Origin: an uncultured Kiloniellaceae bacterium | GTDB lineage: Bacteria; Pseudomonadota; Alphaproteobacteria; Kiloniellales; Kiloniellaceae | Assembly (NCBI GenBank): GCA_947493695.1 | Contig: CANLSF010000007.1 | Location: 62,001-126,000 of the forward strand | Length of the DNA: 64,000 bases | Reading direction: 5' to 3' | Part shown: piece by piece, positions 24,947 through 33,372 of the stretch | How the letters are laid out: every line of letters starts with the position of its first letter | Position numbering within the stretch: position 1 is the first letter of the stretch | Notes under the pieces: generated by a model | Seen by the model: the letters and a program-made list of their open reading frames with translations, nothing else | What the model was told of the DNA's origin: nothing | The model's database searches: none | Program-made: the position numbers and the translations under genes

Positions 24947-26662
24947 TTAATCCCGCCAGGGAATGACGCCCGGCTGCAGTTTCGGCGCCAGCAGGTTCAG
25001 CCCGAACATCAGCACCACCGTCGCCGCCACCGTGATCGCCGCCATGGCCGCCGCCAGCGTGGTGTAGCCGCCGTCCTCGTAATTGAAAATCACCGTGCCG
25101 ATGGTCTCGCTGCCCGTCGACCAGAGCAGCGCCGAGACGGTTACCTCGTTGTAAGCCGTGAGAAAAACCAGAATTGCCCCCGACGCCGCCGCCGGCGCAA
25201 CCAGCGGCGCGAAGATCCTGCGCATGCGGCGCATCAATCCAGCACCCGACACCCGGGCGGCATCGTCGAGGCTGACATCGAGCTGGGTATAAGCCGCCGC
25301 AACCGGCTTCAGCCCTACCGCGAAGAAGGCCGAGACATAGGCGATCAGGATGATCCAGATCGTGCCGTAGAGACTGAAATCGAGCAGCGGTAACGGACGG
25401 ATAAAGGCCAGGATGAAGGCAATCGAGATCACCAGACCCGGTATGGCAAAGGTGATCTCCGCCTGGGTGGCCGTGACCGATGCCGCCTTGCGGACCAGAC
25501 CACGTCCGGTGATCAGATAATAACCGAGACCGATAGAAAGAACGGCAATCGCCAGCGCCGCGGTGCCCGCTGTCAGGGTCGAATTGAGGAACGCGCGCGC
25601 CGTAACAGACTGATTCAGGATGACTTCCGAAAAGTTATCCAGCGTCACGCTGGCCCAGCTCAAGGGGAGCCCGTAGGTCGGCACCAGCGCCGTGGCCAGC
25701 AGCGAAACCAGAGGCAGCAACAGCGTGGCTGCAACAAAGACCCAGAGCCCAGTCTCGCTTGCTCCCCGCCAACGTCCAAGACGGATCGCCAGAGCCGCCT
25801 GGGGTAAGCCGACCAATGCCAGACGCATACGCCGCTGAAAATGAAACTGCACCGCCAACGCCGCCAAGGTCACCAGCGCCAGGATAATTGCAATCACTGC
25901 AACGTTGGGCAGAACGTCAGGCCCGAAGCTGGCAAGCCGACGCCACATCAGGACCGGCAGCGTGGTATAGCGCGCGGGGATGCCCAGCAGTGCATTGATC
26001 CCGAAGTTGCCCAGCGCCGCCACGAAGGCCAGCGCGAAACCGGACAGCAGACTCGGCGCGAGCAGAGGCACGACAATCCGCATCAGCATCCGCCCCCCGC
26101 CTGCCCCTGAGACTCGCGCCGCATCACTCAGTTCCCGGGGGAATGATCGCAGAGCCGCGCGCAGGATCAGAAAAACCAAGGGACTGTGCTGGATCGTCAA
26201 CAAAGCAACGATGCCTTCCCGGGAATAGATCGGATGGGTCGAGCCAGGTTCGGGGGCAAGCGCCAGCCACTGCAGAACCGGGCTTGCGGGCCCCAACGCC
26301 TGGATCCAGGAGATCGCTGTCACGTGGGGCGGAATCATCATGGGCAGAAGAATCAGAAAAACCAGCGGCCCTTTGGCCCGCACATCGGTCAAACCGATGG
26401 TGAGCGCCAACCCCAGGCCAATCAGGGTTGCGAAGCCAGCCGCCAGAAAACTGCTCTCGAAACTATGCCAGAGTGCGCGCAGCACAGACCGATTGGCAAG
26501 CGCCTCCCAGAAGAGCGTGAGCGAGAGTCCCTCCTCGCCGCCGAGACCAATTTTGAAGAGCAGCAGCAGCGGAAAGCCGCAGAAGAAAAATACGATCAAA
26601 AGAATTGCGGCGAGGGGCACACCCTCGCCGCTGAAAAACTGTTTGGCCGAACGCAATGTCAC
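24947..26662 (-). CDS. fbpB: Fe(III)-type ABC importer permease, fused double domain (FbpB-like)
   Basis: The 571-residue protein has about 12 membrane helices in two homologous halves, each with an EAA-type coupling loop (ELSDAARVSGAGGGRMLMRIVVPLLAPS near 170-200 and VSLDDAARVSGAGLMRRMRRIFAPLVAPA near 460-490). Fused permeases of this size are typical of the FbpB/SfuB ferric-iron family. It starts 5 bp after the stop of the binding-protein gene, so they form an operon. The ATPase is encoded convergently just beyond its 3' end. Confidence 0.92.
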   Translation of the reverse strand: MTLRSAKQFFSGEGVPLAAILLIVFFFCGFPLLLLFKIGLGGEEGLSLTLFWEALANRSVLRALWHSFESSFLAAGFATLIGLGLALTIGLTDVRAKGPLVFLILLPMMIPPHVTAISWIQALGPASPVLQWLALAPEPGSTHPIYSREGIVALLTIQHSPLVFLILRAALRSFPRELSDAARVSGAGGGRMLMRIVVPLLAPSLLSGFALAFVAALGNFGINALLGIPARYTTLPVLMWRRLASFGPDVLPNVAVIAIILALVTLAALAVQFHFQRRMRLALVGLPQAALAIRLGRWRGASETGLWVFVAATLLLPLVSLLATALVPTYGLPLSWASVTLDNFSEVILNQSVTARAFLNSTLTAGTAALAIAVLSIGLGYYLITGRGLVRKAASVTATQAEITFAIPGLVISIAFILAFIRPLPLLDFSLYGTIWIILIAYVSAFFAVGLKPVAAAYTQLDVSLDDAARVSGAGLMRRMRRIFAPLVAPAAASGAILVFLTAYNEVTVSALLWSTGSETIGTVIFNYEDGGYTTLAAAMAAITVAATVVLMFGLNLLAPKLQPGVIPWRD

Positions 26663-26667
26663 GCTGT

Positions 26668-27660
26668 TCAGCCACCAAAGATATCGGTGAACTTCATCTT
26701 GTTGCCTTTGTCTTCCCTCAGCGCTTTCGCGGCATCGAAATCCATCAGCTTGATCTGGTCACGCGAAGGAAACCCCTCAGGCGGCGTGATGGCCGGATGA
26801 GCCGCGAGATAACCTTGATCCGCGGCAAGCTGCTGGCCTTCAGTGGACAGCAGGAAGTCGACGAAAGCCTTTGCCGCAGCAGGGTTTTGCGCGGTTTTCA
26901 GGATCGCGACGGGCTCGGTCACCGCGGAAACGCCCTCGCTCGGGAAGACAAATTCGACCGGCGCGCCCTTCAGCTTATTGCGGATCGGCAGGAAGTCGAC
27001 GACGAAACCGTAGAGTTTCTCACCACCTGCGACCGCTTTATAGGTCCCTCCGTTGCCGCCCTTGGGATTCGTCCCCTGCGACGCCAAGCCCTCGTAAAAA
27101 TCCCATTTCAGCTGCGGGTTTGACGTCAGGGTCGCCATGTGGATCGTGGCCGCACCTGAGGTTAGCGGCGACGGCATGGCGATCTTGCCCTGGGCTTCCG
27201 GCTTCAGAAGATCCTTGTAGGAGGTCGGCTTAAAGGGTGCCGCCGTGTTGTAGACAATACCGGTGGTGATCAGCTTGGTGGAGAAGTAGGTCTTGTCCTT
27301 ATCCATGATGCCCGCGTCGTAGGCGGAAACATCGGCATCGGGATGGGCCATCAGGCGGCCTTCCTGCTTCAGGCCCTCCATGGTCACGATGTCGGCGATC
27401 AGCAGCAGATCCGGTTTTGGCGCCCCGGCAGCAAACTCGGCCCGCAGTTTCGCCATGACCTTGGTCGTGCCGTCACGCACCCATTCGACCTCGACACCGG
27501 GATGTTTCACCTTAAAGGCGTCAACTGTTTGCTGAGCATCCTTGTTGGGCTGCGAGGTGTAGAGCACCAGCTTACCGGCAATCTCCTCTGCAAGAGCGGA
27601 ACCAACAAAGGCAGTGGCGGCAAAGGTCACTGCCGTCACGGCGGAAAAGAGTTTCTTCAT
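26668..27660 (-). CDS. fbpA: ABC importer substrate-binding protein (Fe(III)/FbpA-like)
   Basis: The 330-residue protein has a Sec signal peptide (ATAFVGSALA-E, residues 1-25). It shows family features of the ferric-binding cluster: GKLVLYTSQPNKDAQQTVDAFKVKHPGVEVEWVRDGTTKVMAKLRAE, KPDLLLIADIVTMEGL, and YGFVVDFLPIRNKLKGAPVEFVFPSEG. FbpA proteins bind Fe(III) through tyrosines; two adjacent tyrosines typical of FbpA are not obvious here, so the ligand could be another small anion or iron chelate. ATG 27660 follows GGAG and gives a clean signal peptide, whereas the frame extends 60 codons further. Confidence 0.9.
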   Translation of the reverse strand: MKKLFSAVTAVTFAATAFVGSALAEEIAGKLVLYTSQPNKDAQQTVDAFKVKHPGVEVEWVRDGTTKVMAKLRAEFAAGAPKPDLLLIADIVTMEGLKQEGRLMAHPDADVSAYDAGIMDKDKTYFSTKLITTGIVYNTAAPFKPTSYKDLLKPEAQGKIAMPSPLTSGAATIHMATLTSNPQLKWDFYEGLASQGTNPKGGNGGTYKAVAGGEKLYGFVVDFLPIRNKLKGAPVEFVFPSEGVSAVTEPVAILKTAQNPAAAKAFVDFLLSTEGQQLAADQGYLAAHPAITPPEGFPSRDQIKLMDFDAAKALREDKGNKMKFTDIFGG

Positions 27661-27970
27661 AATCGCTGATCTCCCTCGAACGCGAATCCTGCGTAAAACA
27701 ATCCGGCAACTTAGGCACAGTATGTGACAGCTTTTCGCGTTCCGCTGTTTTTCTCCGAACAAGCTTCCATCGTGTGGTTCAGATCTGTTGATCATCAGTA
27801 TGGAGCAAGAGTGATGCCGGCGACAGACGACAGCTCTCACTGTCTTTTCTCGTTAAGGCCCTCGTGACGTTGTTCTACTGATGTTGGCCACGAAAAAAGC
27901 ACTGTTACCCTGGACTTTTTCTTCAAGACCCTGTTTCTTTTGAATTTGAAAGCATCGCATCTGGAGTTCT
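27661..27970. other. Non-coding interval upstream of the Fe(III)-type binding protein
   Basis: About 310 bp that must hold the promoter of the permease/binding-protein operon. I found no clear Fur, Irr or RirA site, no repeat and no credible ORF. Confidence 0.5.
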
Positions 27971-28141
27971 GTGGCAATTAAATTTTTTAAGACGCTTATA
28001 GCCTTCGCAACCGGGTTCGGGCTTGGGCTCGCCGCGGTTTTCCTTAACGGTGAGTTCGTCATACATATTCCGGTGCTGCTGGGCATTCTGGCAACTGCGC
28101 TCTATCTGACCCGGGAAAAATGGTGGGCCTTCTGGATTTAA
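27971..28141 (+). CDS. Small hydrophobic protein, possible paralogue of the next two genes
   Basis: A GTG-initiated frame encodes 56 residues, with GAG about 8 bp upstream. It predicts two membrane helices (about residues 5-24 and 31-47) and ends REKWWAFWI. Its helix-loop-helix, LGLAAVFLNGEFVIHIPVLLG, lines up by eye with the helical part of the 81-residue protein at 28284 (LALGFFWLENAPLPVFYVFTP), but it lacks the C-terminal zinc ribbon. Being short with a GTG start, it could be a chance frame or a truncated family member. Confidence 0.45.
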   Translation: MAIKFFKTLIAFATGFGLGLAAVFLNGEFVIHIPVLLGILATALYLTREKWWAFWI

Positions 28142-28283
28142 CCTGCATGCTTCCGTCAAAAAGCAAGCCCACGAAAGAGGGCGATAAAGACACTCGTCCT
28201 TGATCCTACAGGTCGTTTGAAACCTATTGCCGGCAATCAGCCTTTCAAAATCGGTCTTTCGACAAAAGAGCAAAAACACGACG

Positions 28284-28529
28284 ATGAAACCGACTCTGTT
28301 TAGATTTTTCGTCATCCTTCTTGGCGGTCTGGCCTTAGGCTTTTTTTGGCTCGAGAATGCGCCTTTGCCTGTCTTTTATGTCTTTACCCCTATCGTTGGC
28401 TTTTGTGTGTTTCTGACACTCTGGAGCGTGAGGTTTTGTGGTTCTTGTGAAAAAGCGTTGGCAAATTTCAATCCCGTCAGGCGACCTAAATCCTGCCCCG
28501 ATTGCGGTGCACCACTGAGACAAGAGTGA
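28284..28529 (+). CDS. Small membrane protein with C-terminal zinc ribbon (copy 1)
   Basis: The 81-residue protein has two membrane helices (about 5-24 and 31-48) followed by a four-cysteine zinc ribbon: CGSC at 52-55 and CPDC at 71-74, then GAPLRQE. It is clearly related to the 116-residue protein at 28646, sharing GFFW-x-x-NAPLP, the helix after it, and a C-G-x-C/C-x-D-C-G-A ribbon. I do not know a named family. Such membrane-tethered ribbons may bind a protein partner or sense metal. The longer frame from 28227 is not needed; ATG 28284 starts just at the first helix. Confidence 0.72.
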   Translation: MKPTLFRFFVILLGGLALGFFWLENAPLPVFYVFTPIVGFCVFLTLWSVRFCGSCEKALANFNPVRRPKSCPDCGAPLRQE

Positions 28530-28645
28530 TCCCGGCGCTCTTCAATACGCCCCGGCAGTAAGACCGGACAAAACACGGCAGCTCCCTAGGTCAACCCGGG
28601 CGAGCTTGCAGGGCACTTAAATAGAGACTCAAGCAAAGAAAGCTA

Positions 28646-28996
28646 ATGGAAGAACAGAACCAATTTCTCACCATACTGCCAGACTTAATCGGGAGTGTGT
28701 TTTTCCTGTTTGGTGTATCCGTAATGCTCTTTTTGCAGATCAGCAGAAACGCAGCCTTAAAACGAAAAATATTCCGATGGTCGTTGGTTTTAATGATGCC
28801 GCTTGTCCTCGGGTTTTTCTGGGCGGCAAATGCGCCCTTACCTATCATTCTGGGATTTATACCCGGTGTTGTAATTATCGCTCTGATGAACCTACGAATG
28901 ATTCGGTTCTGCGGCTTCTGCGGAAAGACGTTGGTCAATTACAATCTTATCTTCCGTCATAAGTTCTGCTCCGACTGCGGGGCATCCCTCAAGTAA
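28646..28996 (+). CDS. Small membrane protein with C-terminal zinc ribbon (copy 2)
   Basis: The 116-residue protein has three hydrophobic helices (about 10-30, 45-60 and 66-84), and the last two align with copy 1 at 28284. The C-terminus RFCGFCGKTLVNYNLIFRHKFCSDCGASLK is a zinc ribbon with cysteine pairs C-x2-C and C-x2-C spaced as in copy 1. Tandem position and shared sequence indicate gene duplication. A role is not known to me. The pair lies directly before the tungstate operon in the same direction, but a 260-bp gap with T-rich runs separates them. Confidence 0.78.
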   Translation: MEEQNQFLTILPDLIGSVFFLFGVSVMLFLQISRNAALKRKIFRWSLVLMMPLVLGFFWAANAPLPIILGFIPGVVIIALMNLRMIRFCGFCGKTLVNYNLIFRHKFCSDCGASLK

Positions 28997-29218
28997 TAGA
29001 CGATCATGGAAGATCCGAAACTGCTCCCACTATCGACAGAGGGCCGTCTTGAGCGTCCAAGCAGACATTGGCTTTTGCTGGGCAATCGAACGATAGCGGG
29101 CAGAACCACCCTGCGTGTCATTGCTCGTAATCAGTTTTTCAAATCACGTTATTTGTCGTTTTTTGTTGTTTTTTTCTGTTTTTTCCGAAAAATGGGAAAA
29201 TCAGTGGTTGTAGAGACG

Positions 29219-29257
29219 TTTCTGCAAACACGATATTTCGATTTTAGGATGCAGAAA
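29219..29257 (+). promoter_or_regulatory. Inverted repeat abutting the tupB start codon
   Basis: TTTCTGCA (29219-29226) and TGCAGAAA (29250-29257) are perfect 8-bp inverted arms; the last base is the A of the tupB ATG, and the ribosome site AGGA lies in the 23-bp loop. It could be an operator for the nearby regulator or an RNA hairpin affecting translation. Further upstream the DNA is T-rich. Confidence 0.45.
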
Positions 29258-29964
29258 TGCAGGATTTTGGGGCCGCCTTTGGGCAAGCCTTCGCGCTGAT
29301 TGCGGGTTTCGACCCGGCGCTGATGGAGATCATCAGCCTTTCCATGCGCGTGACCTTCAGCGCTGTTCTGATCGCCTGCCTGATCGGTCTGCCCCTGGGT
29401 GCCGTCCTGGCTGTTGGCCGCTTTCCAGGCCGCGGCGCACTTGTGGTGTTGGTCAGTGCGCTGATGGGTCTACCCCCTGTCGTGGTTGGTCTAGCGGTCT
29501 ATCTGATGCTGTCCGCCGCCGGTCCGCTGGGTGTGCTGCAACTGCTTTACACCCCAACGGCCATGATCATTGCGCAAGCGATTCTGGTCACTCCGATCAT
29601 TGCCTCCCTCACCCGTCAAGTGGTTGAGGACATGCACGGCGAGTACGACGAGCTTCTGCGCTCCATGGGAACAAGCCGTGTGTCCACTGTCGCAACGCTA
29701 CTGTGGGATGCTCGTTATTCTCTGCTTACGGCGGCGTTGGCCGGACTCGGTCGGGCTCTGGCGGAAGTCGGCGCGGTCATGATTGTCGGCGGCAACATCA
29801 ATCACGTCACGCGGGTCATGACGACGGCCATCGCGCTGGAGACTTCAAAGGGCGCGTTGGCCCTGGCACTGGGGCTCGGCATCATTCTGGTCGGTCTCTC
29901 AATCCTGGTAAATGCAGGCCTGATGGGCCTTCGCAAATCTGCGGAGCGGCTGGCCTATGCCTGA
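29257..29964 (+). CDS. tupB: Tungstate ABC transporter permease TupB
   Basis: The 235-residue permease has about five or six helices and the EAA-type loop GEYDELLRSMGTSRVSTVATLLWDARYSL. ALAEVGAVMIVGGNINHVTRVMTTAIALETSKG is a very characteristic TupB segment. AGGA lies 8 bp before ATG 29257. It overlaps tupC by 8 bp. With tupC and tupA it forms a tungstate uptake system, which in bacteria feeds tungsten- or molybdenum-cofactor enzymes such as formate dehydrogenases or aldehyde oxidoreductases; no such enzyme is in this window. Confidence 0.93.
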   Translation: MQDFGAAFGQAFALIAGFDPALMEIISLSMRVTFSAVLIACLIGLPLGAVLAVGRFPGRGALVVLVSALMGLPPVVVGLAVYLMLSAAGPLGVLQLLYTPTAMIIAQAILVTPIIASLTRQVVEDMHGEYDELLRSMGTSRVSTVATLLWDARYSLLTAALAGLGRALAEVGAVMIVGGNINHVTRVMTTAIALETSKGALALALGLGIILVGLSILVNAGLMGLRKSAERLAYA

Positions 29965-30718
29965 GACAATCACTCGCAACAGCCATTTGTCGGTCATTGA
30001 ATCCGGGATCGCGCCGCCCGCCATAACGCTGCAGGACGTCGTGTTCGAGCGCCAGGGGAAGGCGCTGGTCGATGGCTTGAATCTGACGCTTACCGCCAAC
30101 GGAACCACTGTTCTGATGGGCCCGAACGGCGCAGGCAAGAGCCTCACGCTGCGGCTCATGGCCGGGCTGATCGCGCCCGGGCAGGGTAAAATCCGCTGGA
30201 ACGGGGTCGAGACCGTGCCTTCGCAGCGTGTCGCCCTGGTATTCCAGAAACCAGTGTTGCTGCGCCGCTCGGTACGCGCCAATCTCACGCATGCGCTCAA
30301 AACCTACGGCGTCCCCCGGTCCGCGCAGCCGCAACGTCTGGAAGAACTCCTCAAAATGGGAAATCTGACCGAGCTGGCCGATCGGCCGGCGCGGGTACTT
30401 TCCGGTGGCGAGCAACAGCGGGTCGCGATGGTGCGGGCGTTGGCAGCGCGCCCCAAGCTTCTGCTGCTCGATGAGCCAACGGCGAGCCTGGATCCGCAGG
30501 CAACAGCCGCAATTGAATCCCTCATCCGTACCGCTGCCGCAGGCGGCGCAAAGGTCTTGCTGGTCACCCATGATCCGGGTCAGGGACAACGTCTCGCGGA
30601 CGAGATCGTGTTCCTCAATCATGGCCGGGTCACTGAAGTCACCGGCGCATCCCAGTTTTTCGACGCCCCCCGCTCGCGGGAAGCCCGAACTTATCTCAGC
30701 GGGCATCTCCTTTTCTAG
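29957..30718 (+). CDS. tupC: Tungstate ABC transporter ATPase TupC
   Basis: The 253-residue ATPase has Walker A MGPNGAGKSLTLRLMAGL, Q-loop VFQKPVLLRRSV, signature LSGGEQQRVAMVRAL, Walker B LLLLDEPTASLD and H-loop VTHDPGQGQ. The VFQKPVLLRRSVRANL segment is typical of the TupC/phosphate-related ATPases. The N-terminus has about 25 extra residues before the first strand; ATG 29957 overlaps the end of tupB and is the natural coupled start. It is followed closely by tupA, which completes the importer. Confidence 0.92.
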   Translation: MPETITRNSHLSVIESGIAPPAITLQDVVFERQGKALVDGLNLTLTANGTTVLMGPNGAGKSLTLRLMAGLIAPGQGKIRWNGVETVPSQRVALVFQKPVLLRRSVRANLTHALKTYGVPRSAQPQRLEELLKMGNLTELADRPARVLSGGEQQRVAMVRALAARPKLLLLDEPTASLDPQATAAIESLIRTAAAGGAKVLLVTHDPGQGQRLADEIVFLNHGRVTEVTGASQFFDAPRSREARTYLSGHLLF

Positions 30719-30745
30719 CTCAGCCGTATTCTCATGGGTCCAAGA

Positions 30746-31585
30746 ATGAAAAACCGCAGTCTCTCGCTCCTTCTCGCCACTGCTCTTGCCGGCGGTCTGT
30801 CAATTGGCACAGTCAAGGCCGAAGACAGGTTCATAATTGTGCAGTCCACCACCTCGACACAGAATTCAGGCCTCTACGACGCCCTGCTACCGGAGTTTAC
30901 GGCCAAGAGCGGGATTGAAGTCCGTGTTGTTGCTGTCGGCACGGGCCAGGCGATCAAGAATGCACAGAACTGCGACGGCGACGTATTGCTTGTTCATGCC
31001 AAAGCCTCGGAAGAAAAGTTCGTCGCGGCAGGCCACGGCGTTTCCCGCGCCGACGTCATGTACAACGATTTCGTCATTGTCGGACCGGCGTCGGACCCTG
31101 CCGGGATCTCAGGTTCGAATAACGTGGCGACCGCTCTGGCAGCCATAGAGAAAGCAGGCGCTGCCTTTGCTTCACGCGGCGACGACAGCGGCACCCACAA
31201 GAAGGAACTCGCGCTCTGGAACGCCGCCGGCATCGACCCATCAGGCGACAGCGGCGGCTGGTACCGCGAGACCGGTTCGGGCATGGGCGCAACGCTGAAC
31301 GTCGCCGTCGGGATGGGCGCTTACGTCATGACCGACCGGGCGACCTGGATCGCATTTGGAAACAAAGGTGACTACGGCATCGTCGTAGAGGGTGACGATG
31401 CCATGTTCAATCAGTACGGCATTATCCAGGTCAGCCCGAAAGCCTGTCCGAAGGTAAAGGCGGATATGGGCCAGACATTCATTGACTGGGTGCTTTCCAA
31501 AGAAGGACAAGCCGCGATCGCCGACTATAAGCGCGATGGGCAGCAGCTCTTCTTCCCCAACGCAGATAAGCAGCCCAGCAGCTAA
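30746..31585 (+). CDS. tupA: Tungstate-binding periplasmic protein TupA
   Basis: The 279-residue protein has a Sec signal peptide (cleavage after GTVKA, residue 25). It shows the TupA oxyanion-binding motifs: TTSTQNSGL (residues 35-43) and SRGDDSGTHKKE (143-154), where the Ser/Thr and Arg side chains hold tungstate. GWYRETGSGMGATLNVAV and AYVMTDRATWIAF complete the family signature. These motifs separate TupA from ModA. The frame opens four codons earlier (30734), but ATG 30746 starts right at the basic n-region of the signal peptide. It is the last gene of tupBCA. Confidence 0.94.
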   Translation: MKNRSLSLLLATALAGGLSIGTVKAEDRFIIVQSTTSTQNSGLYDALLPEFTAKSGIEVRVVAVGTGQAIKNAQNCDGDVLLVHAKASEEKFVAAGHGVSRADVMYNDFVIVGPASDPAGISGSNNVATALAAIEKAGAAFASRGDDSGTHKKELALWNAAGIDPSGDSGGWYRETGSGMGATLNVAVGMGAYVMTDRATWIAFGNKGDYGIVVEGDDAMFNQYGIIQVSPKACPKVKADMGQTFIDWVLSKEGQAAIADYKRDGQQLFFPNADKQPSS

Positions 31586-31592
31586 CAGACCT

Positions 31593-32285
31593 CTATAGCC
31601 ACTGGTTCGCCGGGTTCACACCTGACCCGGCGCTAAAGCGGCGGCGCGCGACAAGCCTCTCCACCTCTGCTTCCCCCGCGTGCCGCCGTCCTTCTTCCAG
31701 GAGGATCCTCTCGCTGGTTGCTTCGATAATCAGCGCATCGGACAACCAGGTCTGAAGCTCGGCACGATCGTAGAGTTTGTCGGAGTCATCAGGTCCCATC
31801 GCGTCCGGATCTGCCTGCGCCTTGGAGAAGCTCTCAAGCAAAAACCAACCGTCGTGCTCAAGCGCTTCGTACGCCAGACGGACCGCCCGCTCTCGCAGCA
31901 CACTCGTGCCATGCAGGTAGAGAATGCAGGAGAGGTCCCAGGTTCTACCGGCTTCGGGCATCCAGTCGGTGAGATCCGCAGTGATGCGCTCAACGGTTAC
32001 GCCTGCGGCCTTATCCCGCGCCAACGCGCGCCGCGTGGCCTCCGTCGAGTGATCGACCGCGGTGACTTCATACCCGCATTGCGCCAGCCAGGTTCCGTTT
32101 CGTCCATCACCATCGGCCAGACACAAAACGCGGCAAGCTTCTGCATGCCGGCTGATGAACTCCACAAAGTCAGAGCGTTCACAGAATCTGCGAAGATACT
32201 CGTTCGGAGATTCGCCGAACAAACCTTCATCGACTGCTTTATAGCGGGCATCCCAGTCCCGGGCGCTGCGGGTGGGCTCAGTCAT
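31593..32285 (-). CDS. SAM-dependent methyltransferase (class I, TehB/Tpm-like)
   Basis: The 230-residue protein has a class I fold: the N-terminal WDARYKAVDEGLFGESPNEYL, motif I VLCLADGDGRNGTWLAQCGYEVTAVDHS (about 50-77), then LSCILYLHGTSVLRERAVRLAYEALEHDGWFLLESFS. The W-x-x-R-Y and GDGRNG motifs place it with small-molecule methyltransferases related to TehB or Tpm. ATG 32285 is chosen as a normal N-terminus; the frame opens 18 codons earlier into the end of the regulator gene. It is co-directional with the regulator at 32311, and its 3' end is convergent with and only 7 bp from tupA. Confidence 0.85.
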   Translation of the reverse strand: MTEPTRSARDWDARYKAVDEGLFGESPNEYLRRFCERSDFVEFISRHAEACRVLCLADGDGRNGTWLAQCGYEVTAVDHSTEATRRALARDKAAGVTVERITADLTDWMPEAGRTWDLSCILYLHGTSVLRERAVRLAYEALEHDGWFLLESFSKAQADPDAMGPDDSDKLYDRAELQTWLSDALIIEATSERILLEEGRRHAGEAEVERLVARRRFSAGSGVNPANQWL

Positions 32286-32310
32286 GTCGCCTGAAGGGGA
32301 TAACGTGACA

Positions 32311-33219
32311 TCAGGCCCCGTTCCAGTGCACACGACCATGGCCGCTCAGGTTATAGCCACCGAGCTCCTCGGCCTTTTCCATGAAGCTTGGCGTACGGCA
32401 GAATTCCAGGAGCGCCTGAAACGGCGGTTCGAACCAGGCGCGCCGATCAACAATCAGATCAAAACGCTCCTTTTGCGTCAGCAGAAACGTAAGTCCGAAT
32501 TGTTGTGCCATCGCTTCAAGACCCGGCGCAGCGTCGGCGCGCCCGGAGGCCACCGCAACGGCGGCATCGGTTTCCGTGCGCGCGACATCCTTGGTAAAAC
32601 TAACCTGATCAGGGCCGATACCGGCTTCCTCGAGCAGATAGTTTAAAAGGATTCCGGCCCCTGCCGCCGGCTGGCGACGGACCAGGCGTTTACCGCGCAG
32701 ATCGGCGATAGATTTGATCGATCCCGCCAGCTCACTGGACAGCAGCAAGCCCTGGCTCCGGATCGCCCACTCAACCAGAACAATCGGCGCCGCGCCCAGA
32801 GCATCCGTGACATGACGAATGTTCCAATCGTCTCTATCCGGCTCAAAAACATGAAGACCCGCCGCCATGGCATCGCCGGCCTCAACCCGCGTCAGCCCAT
32901 CCAGACTGCCATCGAAAAAGGTTGCCAGGCTGGAGCCTGATTCCCGGATGGCCCAGTCGAGTAAGGGGTCATGACTGCCGGCGACGACATTAGCCGGTGT
33001 GCGCTGCATGGCCTGCGGCGTCGCACTTCCCGATGATTGCTGGTCGCCGATCAGCCAGGCTTCTAACTCAGCGCGTGGAAACAGGAGTTTTCCGGTAACT
33101 CGTCGGCAGGGAATTTCCTCCGCTGCCGCCATTTCATAAACCTTGCGTTCCTTGACGCGCAGCAGTTCGGCCACTTCGCGAGTGGTCAGGTATTCCGGTG
33201 TATTGCTTCGAATTTCCAT
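32311..33219 (-). CDS. Fused regulator: excisionase-type HTH plus periplasmic-binding-like sensor domain
   Basis: The 302-residue protein begins with an excisionase/MerR-like HTH (YLTTREVAELLRVKERKVYEMAAAEEIPCRRVTGKLLFPRAELEAWL, about 9-57). It continues with a substrate-binding-protein-like domain (PBP_like; DPLLDWAIRESGSSLATFF...GSLDGLTRVEAGDAMAAGLHVF, then GKRLVRRQPAAGAGILLNYLLEEAGI and ASGRADAAPGLEA). Proteins with this architecture occur beside molybdate and tungstate transporter genes and sense the oxyanion in the cytoplasm. It has no signal peptide, as expected for a cytosolic sensor. Its position next to tupBCA suggests control of tungstate uptake. Confidence 0.88.
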   Translation of the reverse strand: MEIRSNTPEYLTTREVAELLRVKERKVYEMAAAEEIPCRRVTGKLLFPRAELEAWLIGDQQSSGSATPQAMQRTPANVVAGSHDPLLDWAIRESGSSLATFFDGSLDGLTRVEAGDAMAAGLHVFEPDRDDWNIRHVTDALGAAPIVLVEWAIRSQGLLLSSELAGSIKSIADLRGKRLVRRQPAAGAGILLNYLLEEAGIGPDQVSFTKDVARTETDAAVAVASGRADAAPGLEAMAQQFGLTFLLTQKERFDLIVDRRAWFEPPFQALLEFCRTPSFMEKAEELGGYNLSGHGRVHWNGA

Positions 33220-33372
33220 GCCCCATCAATACACTGCCTGCAACAGAGAGTGAACCCGATATCCTCAGGCGTTACGCGCTGATTGACGCACTACCCGACC
33301 CTGGGCAGAGTCTCTCATCTCGTCGGCAGGACGGTTTGAGCTCGGTATCGCAAATTTGTGGGAAGTTCAGAG

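Noticed and set aside
31608-31632. CGCCGGGT/ACCCGGCG stem after tupA
   Set aside because: It could terminate the tup transcript but falls inside the 3' end of the methyltransferase gene and has no T-run.
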